DNA from: Arthrobacter sp. ZGTC412
GTDB taxonomy: Bacteria > Actinomycetota > Actinomycetes > Actinomycetales > Micrococcaceae
NCBI RefSeq assembly: GCF_002929215.1
Contig: NZ_PJII01000001.1
Location: 558,001-622,000 of the forward strand
Length of the DNA stretch: 64,000 nt
Direction of reading: 5' to 3'
Shown in pieces: positions 14,877 to 23,971 of the stretch. Position numbers and translations under genes: made by a program. The notes beneath the pieces were generated by a model. The model did not search any database. It had not been told where the DNA came from and was given only the letters and a program-made list of their open reading frames with translations. Positions within the stretch are counted from its first letter, which is position 1, and every line of letters begins with the position of its first letter.

Positions 14877-17060
14877 TTACCACTTGCCCTTGCGGTTGAA
14901 GTCGCGCTGGCCGCCCTCGTTGCCGTGGCGGGGCTTGCGGGAGCCATCACCGTGGCCGCCGAAGCGGGAGTCGCTGGCCTGGCCGCGGCTGGAACCGCTG
15001 TCGGCGCCGACGCTGCGCTCTGAACGCTCGCTGTACGAACGGCCGCCACGGTCAGCAGCGCCGCGCTCGCCGTCGGACTTCCGGAACTCCTTCTTGAAGC
15101 CGCCGTTGCCCTTGAAGTTGCCGCCACGGTCGCTGCCGCCGGAGTAACCCCCACGGTCGCCGCCGCGGTTACCTTGGTAGGCGCCACGCTCGCCGGACGG
15201 CTTGCGGCCGTTATCCAACTCCAGGTGGATCAGCTCGCCGCCGATCCGGGTGCGGGACAGGGCACGCAGCTGCTCGGGGCTCAGGTCCGCCGGAAGCTCC
15301 ACGAGGGAGTGGTCCGAGCGGATGTCGATGCCGCCGATCTGGGCCGAGGAGATGCCGCCCTCGTTGGCGATGGCGCCCACGATGGAGCCGGGCATAACGC
15401 GCTGGCGGCGTCCCACGGCGATCCGGTAAGTGGCGTTTCCCTCGGTGAGGGTGCGGGTCGGTCCACGTGAGCCGAAGCCGTCCTTGGCGCGTTCGCGCTT
15501 CTGGAACTCGGGAGCTGCGGGCAGTTCCTTGACGAGCAGCGGCTGGCCGCCCTGGGCCATCACGGCAAGGGCTGCAGCGATCTCCGCAGCCGGGACATTG
15601 TGCTCTTCCTCGTAGGAAGCAATGAGGTCGCGGAACGCTGAGACGTCCTCGGATGCCAGCGTCTCGGTGATCTTCTCGGCAAACTTGCCCAGGCGCAGGG
15701 TGTTCACGGACTCGGCCGTGGGCAGGTGCATCTGCTCCACCGGCTGGCGGGTGGCCTTTTCGATGGAACGCAGCAGGTACTTCTCCCGCGGCGTCATGAA
15801 CAGGATGGCGTCGCCGGAACGGCCTGCACGGCCGGTGCGGCCAATGCGGTGGACGTAGGACTCGGTGTCATGCGGGATGTCGTAGTTGACCACGTGGCTG
15901 ATGCGCTCCACGTCAAGGCCACGGGCTGCGACGTCGGTGGCCACCAGGATGTCGATGCGGCCTTCCTTCAGCGCGTCAACAGTGCGTTCGCGCTGCTGCT
16001 GCGGGATGTCGCCGTTGATGGCGGCAGCCTGGAAGCCCCGCGCCTTCAGCTTGTCGGCCAGGTCCTCGGTGGCCATTTTGGTGCGCACGAAGGCGATAAC
16101 GCCGTCGAACTCTTCAACCTCGAGGATGCGGGTCAGAGCATCGAGCTTGTGCGGCCCCATGACCTGCAGGTACCGCTGGCGGGTATTGGCGCCCGTAGTG
16201 GTCTTGGACTTCACCGAGATCTCAGCCGGGTTGTTCAAGTACTGCTTGGACATACGGCGGATCTGGCTCGGCATGGTGGCCGAGAACAGTGCAACCTGGC
16301 GGTCCGACGGGGTCTGCTGGAAGATCTGCTCCACGTCTTCGGCGAAGCCCATGCGCAGCATTTCGTCAGCCTCGTCCAGCACCAGGTACTGGAGTTCGGA
16401 GAGGTCCAGGGAACCCTTGGAGATGTGATCGATCACGCGGCCGGGGGTACCCACAACAACCTGTGCACCGCGGCGAAGGCCGGCGAGCTGCGGGCCGTAA
16501 GCGGAGCCACCGTAAACAGGGAGGACGGTGAAGTCGTCGATGTGCTTGGCGTAGGAGGTGAAGGCTTCCGCTACCTGGAGCGCGAGCTCGCGGGTGGGAG
16601 CCAGGACCAGGGCCTGGGTCTTGCGGGACGGGCCGTTCAGGTCGTGGAGCTCTGCCAGGCGGGACAGCGCCGGTACTGCGAATGCTGCAGTCTTACCGGT
16701 GCCGGTCTGGGCGAGGCCCACCACGTCGCGGCCTTCAAGCAGCAGCGGGATGGTCGCTGCCTGGATGGGTGAAGGCTTTTCGTAGCCGACATCCTGCAGG
16801 GCAGCGAGGACACGGCCGTCGATGCCAAGGTCGGCGAACTTAACGCCCTCTTCGTCTTCCTCAGGGCTGGCTGCGGGAGCTGCGGGAACTTCCTCGGCCC
16901 TAACAGCGGGTGCGGCGGCGGCTTCTACAGAAGCTTCGGCTGCGGGGGCGGGCTCTGCTGCGGGAACAGCGGCCTCGGTGAATTCGACAGCGGCGGTTTC
17001 CGGCGTTGCCGTTTCGGCAGTTGCCGCTTCGAAGGTGGCGTCGTTTTGATTTTCGGGCAT
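14877..17060 (-). CDS. deaD: DEAD-box ATP-dependent RNA helicase (DeaD/CsdA-like)
   Basis: A 727-residue RNA helicase that unwinds structured RNA in ribosome assembly and cold adaptation. Order: an Ala/Glu-rich N-terminal stretch; Q motif (KPSPIQAATIP); Walker A AQTGTGKTAAF; PTRELALQ; DEAD in LVLDEADEMLRMGF; SAT; helicase C domain with HRIGRTGRAGR; a DbpA-type RNA-binding domain (about 590-665, YRIAVGRRQRVMPGSIVGAI); and a Gly/Arg/Ser-rich tail. I prefer the ATG at 17060 because GAGGAA lies 11 nt upstream; an in-frame ATG at 17081 is possible but lacks a Shine-Dalgarno. A 406-bp leader precedes it. Confidence 0.93.
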   Translation of the reverse strand: MPENQNDATFEAATAETATPETAAVEFTEAAVPAAEPAPAAEASVEAAAAPAVRAEEVPAAPAASPEEDEEGVKFADLGIDGRVLAALQDVGYEKPSPIQAATIPLLLEGRDVVGLAQTGTGKTAAFAVPALSRLAELHDLNGPSRKTQALVLAPTRELALQVAEAFTSYAKHIDDFTVLPVYGGSAYGPQLAGLRRGAQVVVGTPGRVIDHISKGSLDLSELQYLVLDEADEMLRMGFAEDVEQIFQQTPSDRQVALFSATMPSQIRRMSKQYLNNPAEISVKSKTTTGANTRQRYLQVMGPHKLDALTRILEVEEFDGVIAFVRTKMATEDLADKLKARGFQAAAINGDIPQQQRERTVDALKEGRIDILVATDVAARGLDVERISHVVNYDIPHDTESYVHRIGRTGRAGRSGDAILFMTPREKYLLRSIEKATRQPVEQMHLPTAESVNTLRLGKFAEKITETLASEDVSAFRDLIASYEEEHNVPAAEIAAALAVMAQGGQPLLVKELPAAPEFQKRERAKDGFGSRGPTRTLTEGNATYRIAVGRRQRVMPGSIVGAIANEGGISSAQIGGIDIRSDHSLVELPADLSPEQLRALSRTRIGGELIHLELDNGRKPSGERGAYQGNRGGDRGGYSGGSDRGGNFKGNGGFKKEFRKSDGERGAADRGGRSYSERSERSVGADSGSSRGQASDSRFGGHGDGSRKPRHGNEGGQRDFNRKGKW

Positions 17061-17466
17061 AGGAGAATATTCCTCATCCATAGGGGGCCAGGCGGCACAA
17101 CCCGAGGTGAGCGGGGCCGCAGTACGTGTGCCGTGGGTGCCGGGCATACATTGACCGGCCGGTCACTTAGAAGTCCGGCGCTTTCGCAATCCCGTGGCAG
17201 GACTTCCCGCTGCATCTCTTGGCTGCTATCCCAGCAGTCTGTACAGCGTTTTCTTTAGCCGGCTCTCCCTATGAAAATGCCCGCATCGCGTTAGCGGGCC
17301 CCAACACTTGCCAGTCCTGCCTCAAGAATTGGGCAGGAATAAGGGATTTCCGGAGTGGGGGATATTTCAAGTGTAGGGCACGCACCTGTCCCAGCGGTAA
17401 TTGAGGGCACGACGGCGGCGGTGACCTTGCGCACACGGCTCGCCTACCAGCCACCAGGGTGTGCGG
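17061..17466 (-). promoter_or_regulatory. Long upstream/leader region of the DEAD-box helicase gene
   Basis: 406 bp with no supportable gene. It contains two short hairpins: GCCCGC/GCGGGC (17279-17299), followed on the minus strand by ATTTTC, and CCTGCC/GGCAGG (about 17316-17337). One may terminate the MOSC transcript. Long structured leaders are common on cold-inducible helicase mRNAs, so this may hold the promoter and a regulatory 5' UTR. No known riboswitch was recognised. Confidence 0.4.
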
Positions 17467-18120
17467 TTACCGGCCCAGCTGCCGCTCCAGCTGCGCGAAT
17501 TTCTGCCTGAACTCAGGCTGCTGCAGGCGGATCTCGCCGTCGGCCTCGGCGTCCCGCAATGCTTCCATGGACTCCCTGTCCGGTTCGCTGAACCACTTAC
17601 CCACGGTGACCCCGTGCTTGGGGACGTACACCCGGTGGATATGGTCCCCCGCCCGGATGGTGCCAACACGGATCACCCGAAGGTACGCGCCTATCCGGCC
17701 TTCGCCGGTGAACCGCTTAACGAACTGGGGCTCCCCCATCCGACGCTGGAAGGTGGCGCAAGGGGTGCGGGGCGACGTCACCTCAACCTCCACGAGCCCG
17801 ATCTTCCAGCGCTCCCCGATGACGGCGTCTGTGGCGTCGATCCCGGCGACGCGAAGGTTTTCCCCGAAGATCCCAGGCGGCAGCTCACGCTCGAGCTTGG
17901 CTGCCCAAAAGTCGGCGTCCACCTGCGAGTAGGCGTAGATGGCTTGGTCCGGCCCGCCGTGATGTACCCGGTTCGCCTGGATATCGCCCTGAAGGCCCAG
18001 CTTGTGCACCTTTACCGGCCCCTCCACCGCACGCTTGTCGATGGCGGTCACCCCCACACTGGAGGCATCCGGCACGAGCTGGTGGACACGGCAGACGGCG
18101 AGCACAGAGGCGGTTTCCAT
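17467..18120 (-). CDS. MOSC domain protein (YiiM-like)
   Basis: A 217-residue MOSC-domain protein. Members bind molybdenum cofactor or sulfur carriers; YiiM-type proteins reduce N-hydroxylated compounds together with a reductase. Features: VHHGGPDQAIYAYSQVDADFWA, IFGENLRVAGIDATDAVIGERW, and the conserved cysteine in SPRTPCATFQRRMG. The ATG at 18120 has TACACT 6 nt upstream (leaderless layout). It is a single gene; its substrate is unknown. Confidence 0.88.
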   Translation of the reverse strand: METASVLAVCRVHQLVPDASSVGVTAIDKRAVEGPVKVHKLGLQGDIQANRVHHGGPDQAIYAYSQVDADFWAAKLERELPPGIFGENLRVAGIDATDAVIGERWKIGLVEVEVTSPRTPCATFQRRMGEPQFVKRFTGEGRIGAYLRVIRVGTIRAGDHIHRVYVPKHGVTVGKWFSEPDRESMEALRDAEADGEIRLQQPEFRQKFAQLERQLGR

Positions 18121-18126
18121 GGCACC

Positions 18127-18132
18127 AGTGTA
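18127..18132 (-). promoter_or_regulatory. -10 box (TACACT) of the MOSC gene
   Basis: On the minus strand TACACT, six bases, ATG at 18120; no Shine-Dalgarno. Confidence 0.45.
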
Positions 18133-18289
18133 GGTAGCCGGTGCCGCCCCAGCCGGGCATTCCGGCTATGGGAAGTTCTCCCGGGTTGCCTGCTCGCAGC
18201 AGCGGGCCGCAGGGACTACGCTGAATCGAGGATTGCAATTGGGGGTGCAGCGCTGTGCCCAATTCACGTGGACAACTGAGGGGGACGCC

Positions 18290-18925
18290 ATGGACCCGAA
18301 CAAGGATCCGGAGCACGATCCAGCCAAGGGTGACGGCCAACAGGCCGCCGCGGCCCGCGGGTCCGGTGCCACACCGGACGGCAGCCCCGCCCGGGACGCC
18401 CCCAAGCCTCCCCCGTGGCAGGTTCCCAAGCCGGAGCTGCGCCCGGACCTCCTCAACCAGCCCGTCACCCCGGTGGACCCCTTTGCCCGGGACCGCGAAA
18501 AGCAACTTGATGAGGCGGCGGCACGGAAGAAGCGCTCCCAACGGCGCACCGTCGTCGTCGGTTTGGGCGTAACCGCGCTGCTTGCGGGCACCATCACCGC
18601 CATTGTGGCCAGCAACCAGGACGACCCCGAGTACGCCCAGGTGTGTTTCAACGACGAAACCGGCGAGCGCGTGGAGGACGCCAGCTGCAACAGCTCCGCC
18701 GGGAGGGGCGGCGGCATCTATGCCTGGTATTTCTTCTCCCGCGGCGCTTACGTCCCCGCCATCGGGCAAAACCGCTCCACGGCGCCCAACTTCACCAGGA
18801 CCGTACCGAGCGGGGCGAAAGCATCCACCGGGTACAGCACCCAGGGCGGAACAGTGAGCCGCGGCGGCTTTGGCACGAGCGCCAAAAGCGGTACCGGCGG
18901 CGGCGGCAAAGTCTCGGGGGGTTAG
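18290..18925 (+). CDS. YgiB-like membrane-anchored protein
   Basis: A 211-residue protein: a Pro/Asp/Lys-rich N-terminus (1-85), one membrane helix (about 87-107), two cysteines just outside it (Cys119, Cys133), then a Ser/Gly-rich exported tail. The C-terminal GGTVSRGGFGTSAK closely resembles the TVTRGGFGESVAK of E. coli YgiB (DUF1190), and the gene directly precedes a YgiC-like gene as in E. coli. E. coli YgiB is a lipoprotein, whereas this one is anchored by a helix. The start has a GAGGGGG Shine-Dalgarno. Its role is unknown; it may be a cell-envelope partner of the YgiC-like enzyme. Confidence 0.7.
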   Translation: MDPNKDPEHDPAKGDGQQAAAARGSGATPDGSPARDAPKPPPWQVPKPELRPDLLNQPVTPVDPFARDREKQLDEAAARKKRSQRRTVVVGLGVTALLAGTITAIVASNQDDPEYAQVCFNDETGERVEDASCNSSAGRGGGIYAWYFFSRGAYVPAIGQNRSTAPNFTRTVPSGAKASTGYSTQGGTVSRGGFGTSAKSGTGGGGKVSGG

Positions 18926-18927
18926 GC

Positions 18928-20139
18928 GTGAAGCGGAAGGTGAGCGAGCCCAGGCCCGGGTGGAAGCAGAAAATTGAAGATCAGGGCCTGGTGTTCTCCA
19001 CCACCACCATGCCGGACGGCCGCAGGATTGAGTACTGGAACGAGGCCGCGTACTACGAATTCACCATGGACGAGGTGGAGACCCTTGAGGTAACGGCCGA
19101 GGACATGCACAAGATGTGCCTGGAGGCCGCCCGGTTCCTGGCCACCGGGGCCATGGGACACATCGGCATCGGCCCGCAGGCACTTGAACTGGCCGCCGAG
19201 TCGCTCCAAGCCGCCGACGTGGACGTCTACGGCCGGTTCGACTTCATCTATGACGGTCAGGGCAGCCCTGCCAAGATGCTCGAGTACAACGCGGACACTC
19301 CCACCGGCCTGATCGAAGCAGCGGTGGCCCAATGGTTCTGGCTGCAGGACGTCTTCCCGGAGAAGGACCAGTGGAACGGCATCCACGAAGCGTTGATCCG
19401 GCAATGGAAGAAGGTGCAGTTCCGCACGGGCATGAGCACACTGCACGTGGCGCATTCCGAAGTTGAGGAGTCCGGCGAGGACTGGATGACGGCCGCCTAC
19501 ATGCGGGATGTAGCCAGCCAGGCCGGGTGGACCACCATCGGCATCAACATGTCGGATATCGGCTGGGACCCCAACCTGAACCGCTTTGTGGACATGGATA
19601 ACTTCATGATCAGCACCATGTTCAAGCTGTATCCGTGGGAGCTGATGATGAAGGAGCCATTTGGGCACCGGCTGCTGGAGCGCGCCCACAATCCCCGCTG
19701 GGTGGAACCGGCCTGGAAGATGCTGCTCTCCAACAAAGCACTCCTCGCGGCACTGTGGCACCTGTACCCGGAGCACCCCAACCTGCTGCCGGCGTACCTC
19801 AACGAGCCGGGCCCGCTTAAGGAATGGGTGGCCAAGCCCCTGCACGGCCGCGAGGGCGACAACATCAGGATCCACGCCCAGGGCATCAACCTCGAACAGC
19901 CCGGAGGGTACGGACGCGAAGGCTGGTGCTACCAGCAGTACCAACCGCTGCCCGATTTCGACGGCAACCACCCGGTCCTTGGCCTGTGGGTGGTGGACGG
20001 CGAATCCGTAGGCTGCGGAATCCGCGAATCGGACGGCCCCATTACCGATTACTTCTGCAGGTTCGTGCCCAACACCATCGACGCTGCTGCCCCGCTCTCG
20101 GCGGCGGCCCACTCAAGCAAAGCAGGTATCGCACTATGA
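18928..20139 (+). CDS. Glutathionylspermidine synthase-like ATP-grasp protein (YgiC-like)
   Basis: A 403-residue ATP-grasp ligase of the glutathionylspermidine-synthase C-terminal family, predicted to form an amide bond between a carboxylate and an amine at the cost of ATP. Typical blocks are RRIEYWNEAAYYEF, FDFIYDGQGSPAKMLEYNADTPT, EDWMTAAYMRD and GREGWCYQQYQPLPDF. YgiC proteins lack the amidase domain of true Gsp synthase. The start is GTG at 18928 behind a run of G, two bases after the YgiB-like stop. Most actinobacteria lack glutathione, so the substrate must be another peptide or amino acid. Confidence 0.88.
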   Translation: MKRKVSEPRPGWKQKIEDQGLVFSTTTMPDGRRIEYWNEAAYYEFTMDEVETLEVTAEDMHKMCLEAARFLATGAMGHIGIGPQALELAAESLQAADVDVYGRFDFIYDGQGSPAKMLEYNADTPTGLIEAAVAQWFWLQDVFPEKDQWNGIHEALIRQWKKVQFRTGMSTLHVAHSEVEESGEDWMTAAYMRDVASQAGWTTIGINMSDIGWDPNLNRFVDMDNFMISTMFKLYPWELMMKEPFGHRLLERAHNPRWVEPAWKMLLSNKALLAALWHLYPEHPNLLPAYLNEPGPLKEWVAKPLHGREGDNIRIHAQGINLEQPGGYGREGWCYQQYQPLPDFDGNHPVLGLWVVDGESVGCGIRESDGPITDYFCRFVPNTIDAAAPLSAAAHSSKAGIAL

Positions 20140-20152
20140 GCCCGGTGACACT

Positions 20153-21691
20153 ATGAGCACAGAGACCACGACGGCGGGAGGACCGGGCGGCGTGCCCGGC
20201 ACCTCCGTTCCGCCCAAGGGGCTCCGCGCCGGCGTCCTGGACCTCGGCGACTCGGTCATGCTGGGCCTGGCATCAACGGCGCCGGTGTATTCGCTCGCCG
20301 CGACCCTGGGCCTTATTGTTGAGGTGAACGGGGACCACACTCCCCTGATCCTGCTGCTGGGCTTCATCCCGGTCCTGTTCATCGCCTATGCCTTCCGCGA
20401 ACTCAACAGTGCCATCCCGGACTGCGGCACCACCTTCACCTGGTCCAGGCGGGCTTTCGGGCCATGGGCGGGATGGCTGGGCGGCTGGGGTGTTGCGCTT
20501 GCCGGCATCGTGGTGCTGGCCAATCTCGCGCAGGTGGCGGGCCAATACCTCTGGCTCTTGGTGAGTGACGGCTCACTGGCCGAGAACAAGGTACTGGTCA
20601 CTGCCACGGGCGTGCTGTTCATCGCCGTGATGACACTGGTAAATTACCGGGGCATCCGGCTGGGCGAGCACGTCCAGCGGGTCCTGACCTACGTGCAGTA
20701 CATATCGCTGGGTATCTTTGCACTTGCCATTGTTGTGGGGATCGTCAGCGGTTCAGCCCGCGGCGACACAACCATCCAGTCCTTCAATTTTGAGTGGTTC
20801 AACCCTGTTGGTGCCTTCGCAGACCCCGGCGCCGTGGTGCACGGGGTGCTGCTCGCACTCTTCATCTACTGGGGCTGGGACACCTGCCTGGCGGTCAACG
20901 AGGAAACCGAGAACCCCTCCACCACCCCAGGCCGGGGGGCCGTGATCTCCGCGTTCGTCCTGGTAGCCATCTATGTATCCGTTGCACTTCTGGTGATGAT
21001 GTACGCCACCGTTGGCACTGACGGGATAGGCCTGGGTAACGAGGCCAACCAGGACGATGTGTTCCGGGCCATGAAGGACGTGGTGCTGGGACCGTGGGGC
21101 TGGCTGATCGTCGTCGCTGTCCTGGCTTCGGTGCTGTCCTCCACCCAGACCACCATCCTGCCCACTGCCCGCGGAACCCTGTCCATGGGGGTCCATGGCG
21201 CGCTGCCAGCGAAGTTCGGCGAGGTGCACGCCAAGAACCAGACGCCCGGTTTCTCCACCCAGGTCATGGGGGCCGCCGCCATTTCCTATTACGTGGCCAT
21301 GAGCCTCCTGAGCGAAAACCTGCTCTCGGACTCGATCAGCGCCATCAGCCTGTTCATCGCGTTCTATTACGCCCTCACGGGATACGCCTGCTTCTGGTAC
21401 TTCCGGAAAACGCTGCGTCAGTCCGCACGAAATCTGTGGTTCCGGGGCATCCTTCCGCTGGTGGGCGCGCTGCTGCTGACCGCTGCCTTCTTCATCTCCG
21501 CCGTCCAAATGTGGGACCCGGCGTACGGGGACACCCAGATCTTCGGCGTCGGGGGTGCCTTCATCAGCGGCGTGCTGCTGCTGGCCCTGGGTGTGGTTCT
21601 CGCAGTGGCCTGCCGGTTCCTCCCTGCAACCCGCGGCTATTTCACGGGGAAGGCTCCCGCCGGGCAAACCACCAGCTCCCTCCCCAAGTAG
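20153..21691 (+). CDS. APC-superfamily amino acid/polyamine permease
   Basis: A 512-residue transporter with about 12 hydrophobic segments. It shows an APC-type N-terminus (GDSVMLGLASTAPVYSLAATLG), TFTWSRRAFGPWAGWLGGWG in TM3 and YWGWDTCLAVNEETENPS after TM6. It follows the YgiC-like gene by 13 bp and completes the operon, which suggests that it imports a substrate of, or moves a product related to, the ATP-grasp enzyme, possibly an amino acid or polyamine. Specificity is not readable. It ends 3 bp before a hairpin. Confidence 0.88.
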   Translation: MSTETTTAGGPGGVPGTSVPPKGLRAGVLDLGDSVMLGLASTAPVYSLAATLGLIVEVNGDHTPLILLLGFIPVLFIAYAFRELNSAIPDCGTTFTWSRRAFGPWAGWLGGWGVALAGIVVLANLAQVAGQYLWLLVSDGSLAENKVLVTATGVLFIAVMTLVNYRGIRLGEHVQRVLTYVQYISLGIFALAIVVGIVSGSARGDTTIQSFNFEWFNPVGAFADPGAVVHGVLLALFIYWGWDTCLAVNEETENPSTTPGRGAVISAFVLVAIYVSVALLVMMYATVGTDGIGLGNEANQDDVFRAMKDVVLGPWGWLIVVAVLASVLSSTQTTILPTARGTLSMGVHGALPAKFGEVHAKNQTPGFSTQVMGAAAISYYVAMSLLSENLLSDSISAISLFIAFYYALTGYACFWYFRKTLRQSARNLWFRGILPLVGALLLTAAFFISAVQMWDPAYGDTQIFGVGGAFISGVLLLALGVVLAVACRFLPATRGYFTGKAPAGQTTSSLPK

Positions 21692-21694
21692 GTT

Positions 21695-21736
21695 GCGCTA
21701 AGTGTCGTTTTGACGGTTCAAAACGGCACTTAGCGC
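21695..21736. terminator. Bidirectional terminator hairpin with GTGTCGTTTTG core
   Basis: An 18-bp stem with one G-U pair, arms starting GCGCTAAGTGTCG and ending CACTTAGCGC, with a 6-nt loop, between convergent genes. The core matches that of the hairpin at 7653-7701: GTGTCGTTWTG ... TTCAWAACGRCAC. Confidence 0.7.
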
Positions 21737-21761
21737 GTATTAGTTGGGAGCAGGGCAGTGT

Positions 21762-22532
21762 CTACGCGGAAAAGCCGCCGTCGGACTTGATGAGCTGGCC
21801 GGAGACCCAGCGGCCCGCGGGTGAGAGCAGGAACGCCACCGTCCCGGCGATGTCGGCAGGGGTGCCCAGGCGTCCGGTCGGCTGGCGGGCCAGGACGGCT
21901 TCCCTGATCCCGTCGTCCATCCAACCCGTATCCACCGGCCCCGGGTTCAGCACGTTGGCTGAGATGCCCTGCGGCCCCAGCTCGCGGGCGGCGGCAATCA
22001 CGATTCGGTCCAGCGCCCCCTTCGAGGCGCCGTAGGGAAGGTTAAACGCTGTGTGGTCACTGGTCAGCGCAACAATCGCGCCGCCGTCGGACGTTGCCTG
22101 CCGCGCGAACCCGGCGATCAGCTGCCAGCTGGCCCGCGTGTTCACGGCAAAGTGGCGCTCGAACGATTCCAGGCTCGTGTCCAGGATGCCGGAGTCCACC
22201 GACTCGGCGTGGCTGAGCACCATCCCCTGCAGCGGACCGGCCAGCCGCACCGCTTCAGCCAGCAGCTGCTCCGGCGTTGCAGGGTCTTCAAGGTTTGCGG
22301 ACACAGGATGGACGCTCGCACCGATTGCTTCCAGCTCGGCGGTCAAACGGACGACGTCATCCGACTCGCTCCCCCACGGCATCCGGGCATCGTAGTCCTG
22401 CCAGTAAGCCAGCACCAGGTCCCAGCCTTCAGCGGCAAGCTGGCGGGCGATGCCGGCGCCGATGGAGGCAAGCCGGCCCGCGCCGGTGATCAGTGCGACG
22501 TTCCGGACGGGGCCTTCGGAAGGGGTTTCCAT
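21762..22532 (-). CDS. Short-chain dehydrogenase/reductase
   Basis: A 256-residue classical SDR: Rossmann loop ALITGAGRLASIGAGIA, acidic DD after the second strand, catalytic Tyr and Lys in YGASKGAL with an upstream Ser in VALTSDHTAF, and the C-terminal LNPGPVDTGWM and GQLIKSDGG. The substrate is unknown. The ATG at 22532 has TACGCT 6 nt upstream, which supports the shorter start and independent transcription from the MFS gene 35 bp upstream. Confidence 0.88.
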   Translation of the reverse strand: METPSEGPVRNVALITGAGRLASIGAGIARQLAAEGWDLVLAYWQDYDARMPWGSESDDVVRLTAELEAIGASVHPVSANLEDPATPEQLLAEAVRLAGPLQGMVLSHAESVDSGILDTSLESFERHFAVNTRASWQLIAGFARQATSDGGAIVALTSDHTAFNLPYGASKGALDRIVIAAARELGPQGISANVLNPGPVDTGWMDDGIREAVLARQPTGRLGTPADIAGTVAFLLSPAGRWVSGQLIKSDGGFSA

Positions 22533-22538
22533 TCGACC

Positions 22539-22544
22539 AGCGTA
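22539..22544 (-). promoter_or_regulatory. -10 box (TACGCT) of the SDR gene
   Basis: Minus strand TACGCT, six bases, ATG at 22532; no Shine-Dalgarno. Confidence 0.4.
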
Positions 22545-22567
22545 CTGGCCATCCCACGGCGACCAGG

Positions 22568-23971
22568 TCAGGCGGCGGCACCGGCGGGAGCGGGTTCCTT
22601 GGAGCTGCCGTGCTTGCGGATCGTAGCGCTGATCACCGCCGCGATGGTGCACATGGCTGCCGCGCCGAACCACGCGTAGGTGTACTGGCCGGTGGCGTCC
22701 CTGATGGCGCCGGCGCCCAGTGCAGCCGCGGCCGCCCCGAACTGGTGGGCCGCGAATACCCAGCCAAACACCACGCTGCCGTCCGCGCCGAACGTTTCCC
22801 GGCAGATGGCCGCAGTCGGGGGCACAGTGGCCACCCAGTCGAGGCCGTAAATCACCACAAAAACGATCATGCTGGGCTGGACTTCGGCGCTCAGGAGCAG
22901 GGGAAGCACCAGCAGGCCGATCCCGCGGAACTGGTAGTAGACAGCGAGCAGGATCCTCGGGTTGAACCGGTCGGTCAGCCAGCCGGAGGCGATAGTGCCC
23001 ACGATGTCGAAAATGCCGACGACGGCGAGCAGGCCGGCGGCGGTGGTTTCGGGCATGCCGTGATCGTGCGCGGAGGGGATGAAGTGGGTGCCGATCAGGC
23101 CGTTGGTGGTGGCTCCGCAGATCGCGAACCCGGCCACCAAAGCCCAGAAGGTGCGGATACGGCTGGCCCTCTTGAGGACCTGCAGGGCACGCACTGCGGC
23201 GTTCGCCCGAGGACCGGCCTCCGCAGGGGGCGTCAGTATCGCAGTTTCGCCGGCAGGTGCGGTTTCCCCGTATGGCAGCACGCCGACGTCGGCCGGGGAG
23301 TTTTTGAGGAACTTCAGCACCAACGGGACCACAGCCAGGGCGCCGGCGGCGATCAGCAGGGAAGCCTGCCGCCAGCCCGGGTCCTGGGCCAGCATGGCGA
23401 TGAACGGCAGGAAGACCAGTTGCCCGGCGGCGCTCCCCGCCGTAAGGATGCCGATCACCAGCCCGCGGCTCTTGACGAACCAGGTGTTGGCGATCGTGGC
23501 GGCGAAGACCAGTGCCATGGAGCCCGTGCCGAGCCCGATCAGCAGGCCCCAGGTCAGCAGGATCTGCCAGGCCTGGTTCACCAGCACGGTAAGGGCGCTG
23601 CCTGCGCCGATCAGCACCAGCGCGGTGGCCGTTACGGCCCGGATGCCGAACCGCTCCATCAGCGCAGCCGCGAACGGTGCCGTCAGCCCAAAGAGGACCA
23701 GATTGATGCTGACTGCTGCCGACAAAACGGTGGTGGACCAGCCGAACTCCTGCTGCAGCGGCACCATCAGGACCCCGGGCGCGGCGCGGAACCCGGCGGC
23801 GCCGACCAGGGCAAGGAAGGCCACGGCGGCCACAATCCAGGCGGGGTGGAAGCGCCGGGGACGGGAAGGTGCGGGAACACCGACGGACCCGTGCCTGGCA
23901 GTTCCGCCGGCGGCGGCCGGGCTGGCGTCCGCGGCGGGTTGGTTGACGTCTACCGTGCGGTCGGCGCTCAT
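22568..23971 (-). CDS. Major facilitator superfamily transporter
   Basis: A 467-residue, 12-helix MFS transporter with an N-terminal polar extension of about 50 residues. It shows a GWSTTVLSAAVSINLVLFGLTAPFAAALMERFG stretch in TM1-2 and a second-half repeat (GIFDIVGTIASGWLTDRFNPR), similar to monocarboxylate/OFA-like transporters. Its start overlaps the stop of the hxlR-like gene by 4 bp (ATGA), so the two are translationally coupled and the transporter is presumably induced by a ligand of that regulator. The substrate is unknown. Confidence 0.87.
   Translation of the reverse strand: MSADRTVDVNQPAADASPAAAGGTARHGSVGVPAPSRPRRFHPAWIVAAVAFLALVGAAGFRAAPGVLMVPLQQEFGWSTTVLSAAVSINLVLFGLTAPFAAALMERFGIRAVTATALVLIGAGSALTVLVNQAWQILLTWGLLIGLGTGSMALVFAATIANTWFVKSRGLVIGILTAGSAAGQLVFLPFIAMLAQDPGWRQASLLIAAGALAVVPLVLKFLKNSPADVGVLPYGETAPAGETAILTPPAEAGPRANAAVRALQVLKRASRIRTFWALVAGFAICGATTNGLIGTHFIPSAHDHGMPETTAAGLLAVVGIFDIVGTIASGWLTDRFNPRILLAVYYQFRGIGLLVLPLLLSAEVQPSMIVFVVIYGLDWVATVPPTAAICRETFGADGSVVFGWVFAAHQFGAAAAALGAGAIRDATGQYTYAWFGAAAMCTIAAVISATIRKHGSSKEPAPAGAAA

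Noticed and set aside
14368-15147. Long plus-strand frame crossing tRNA-Met and tRNA-Thr
   Set aside because: It overlaps two tRNA genes, their terminators and the antisense of the helicase tail; not a plausible gene.
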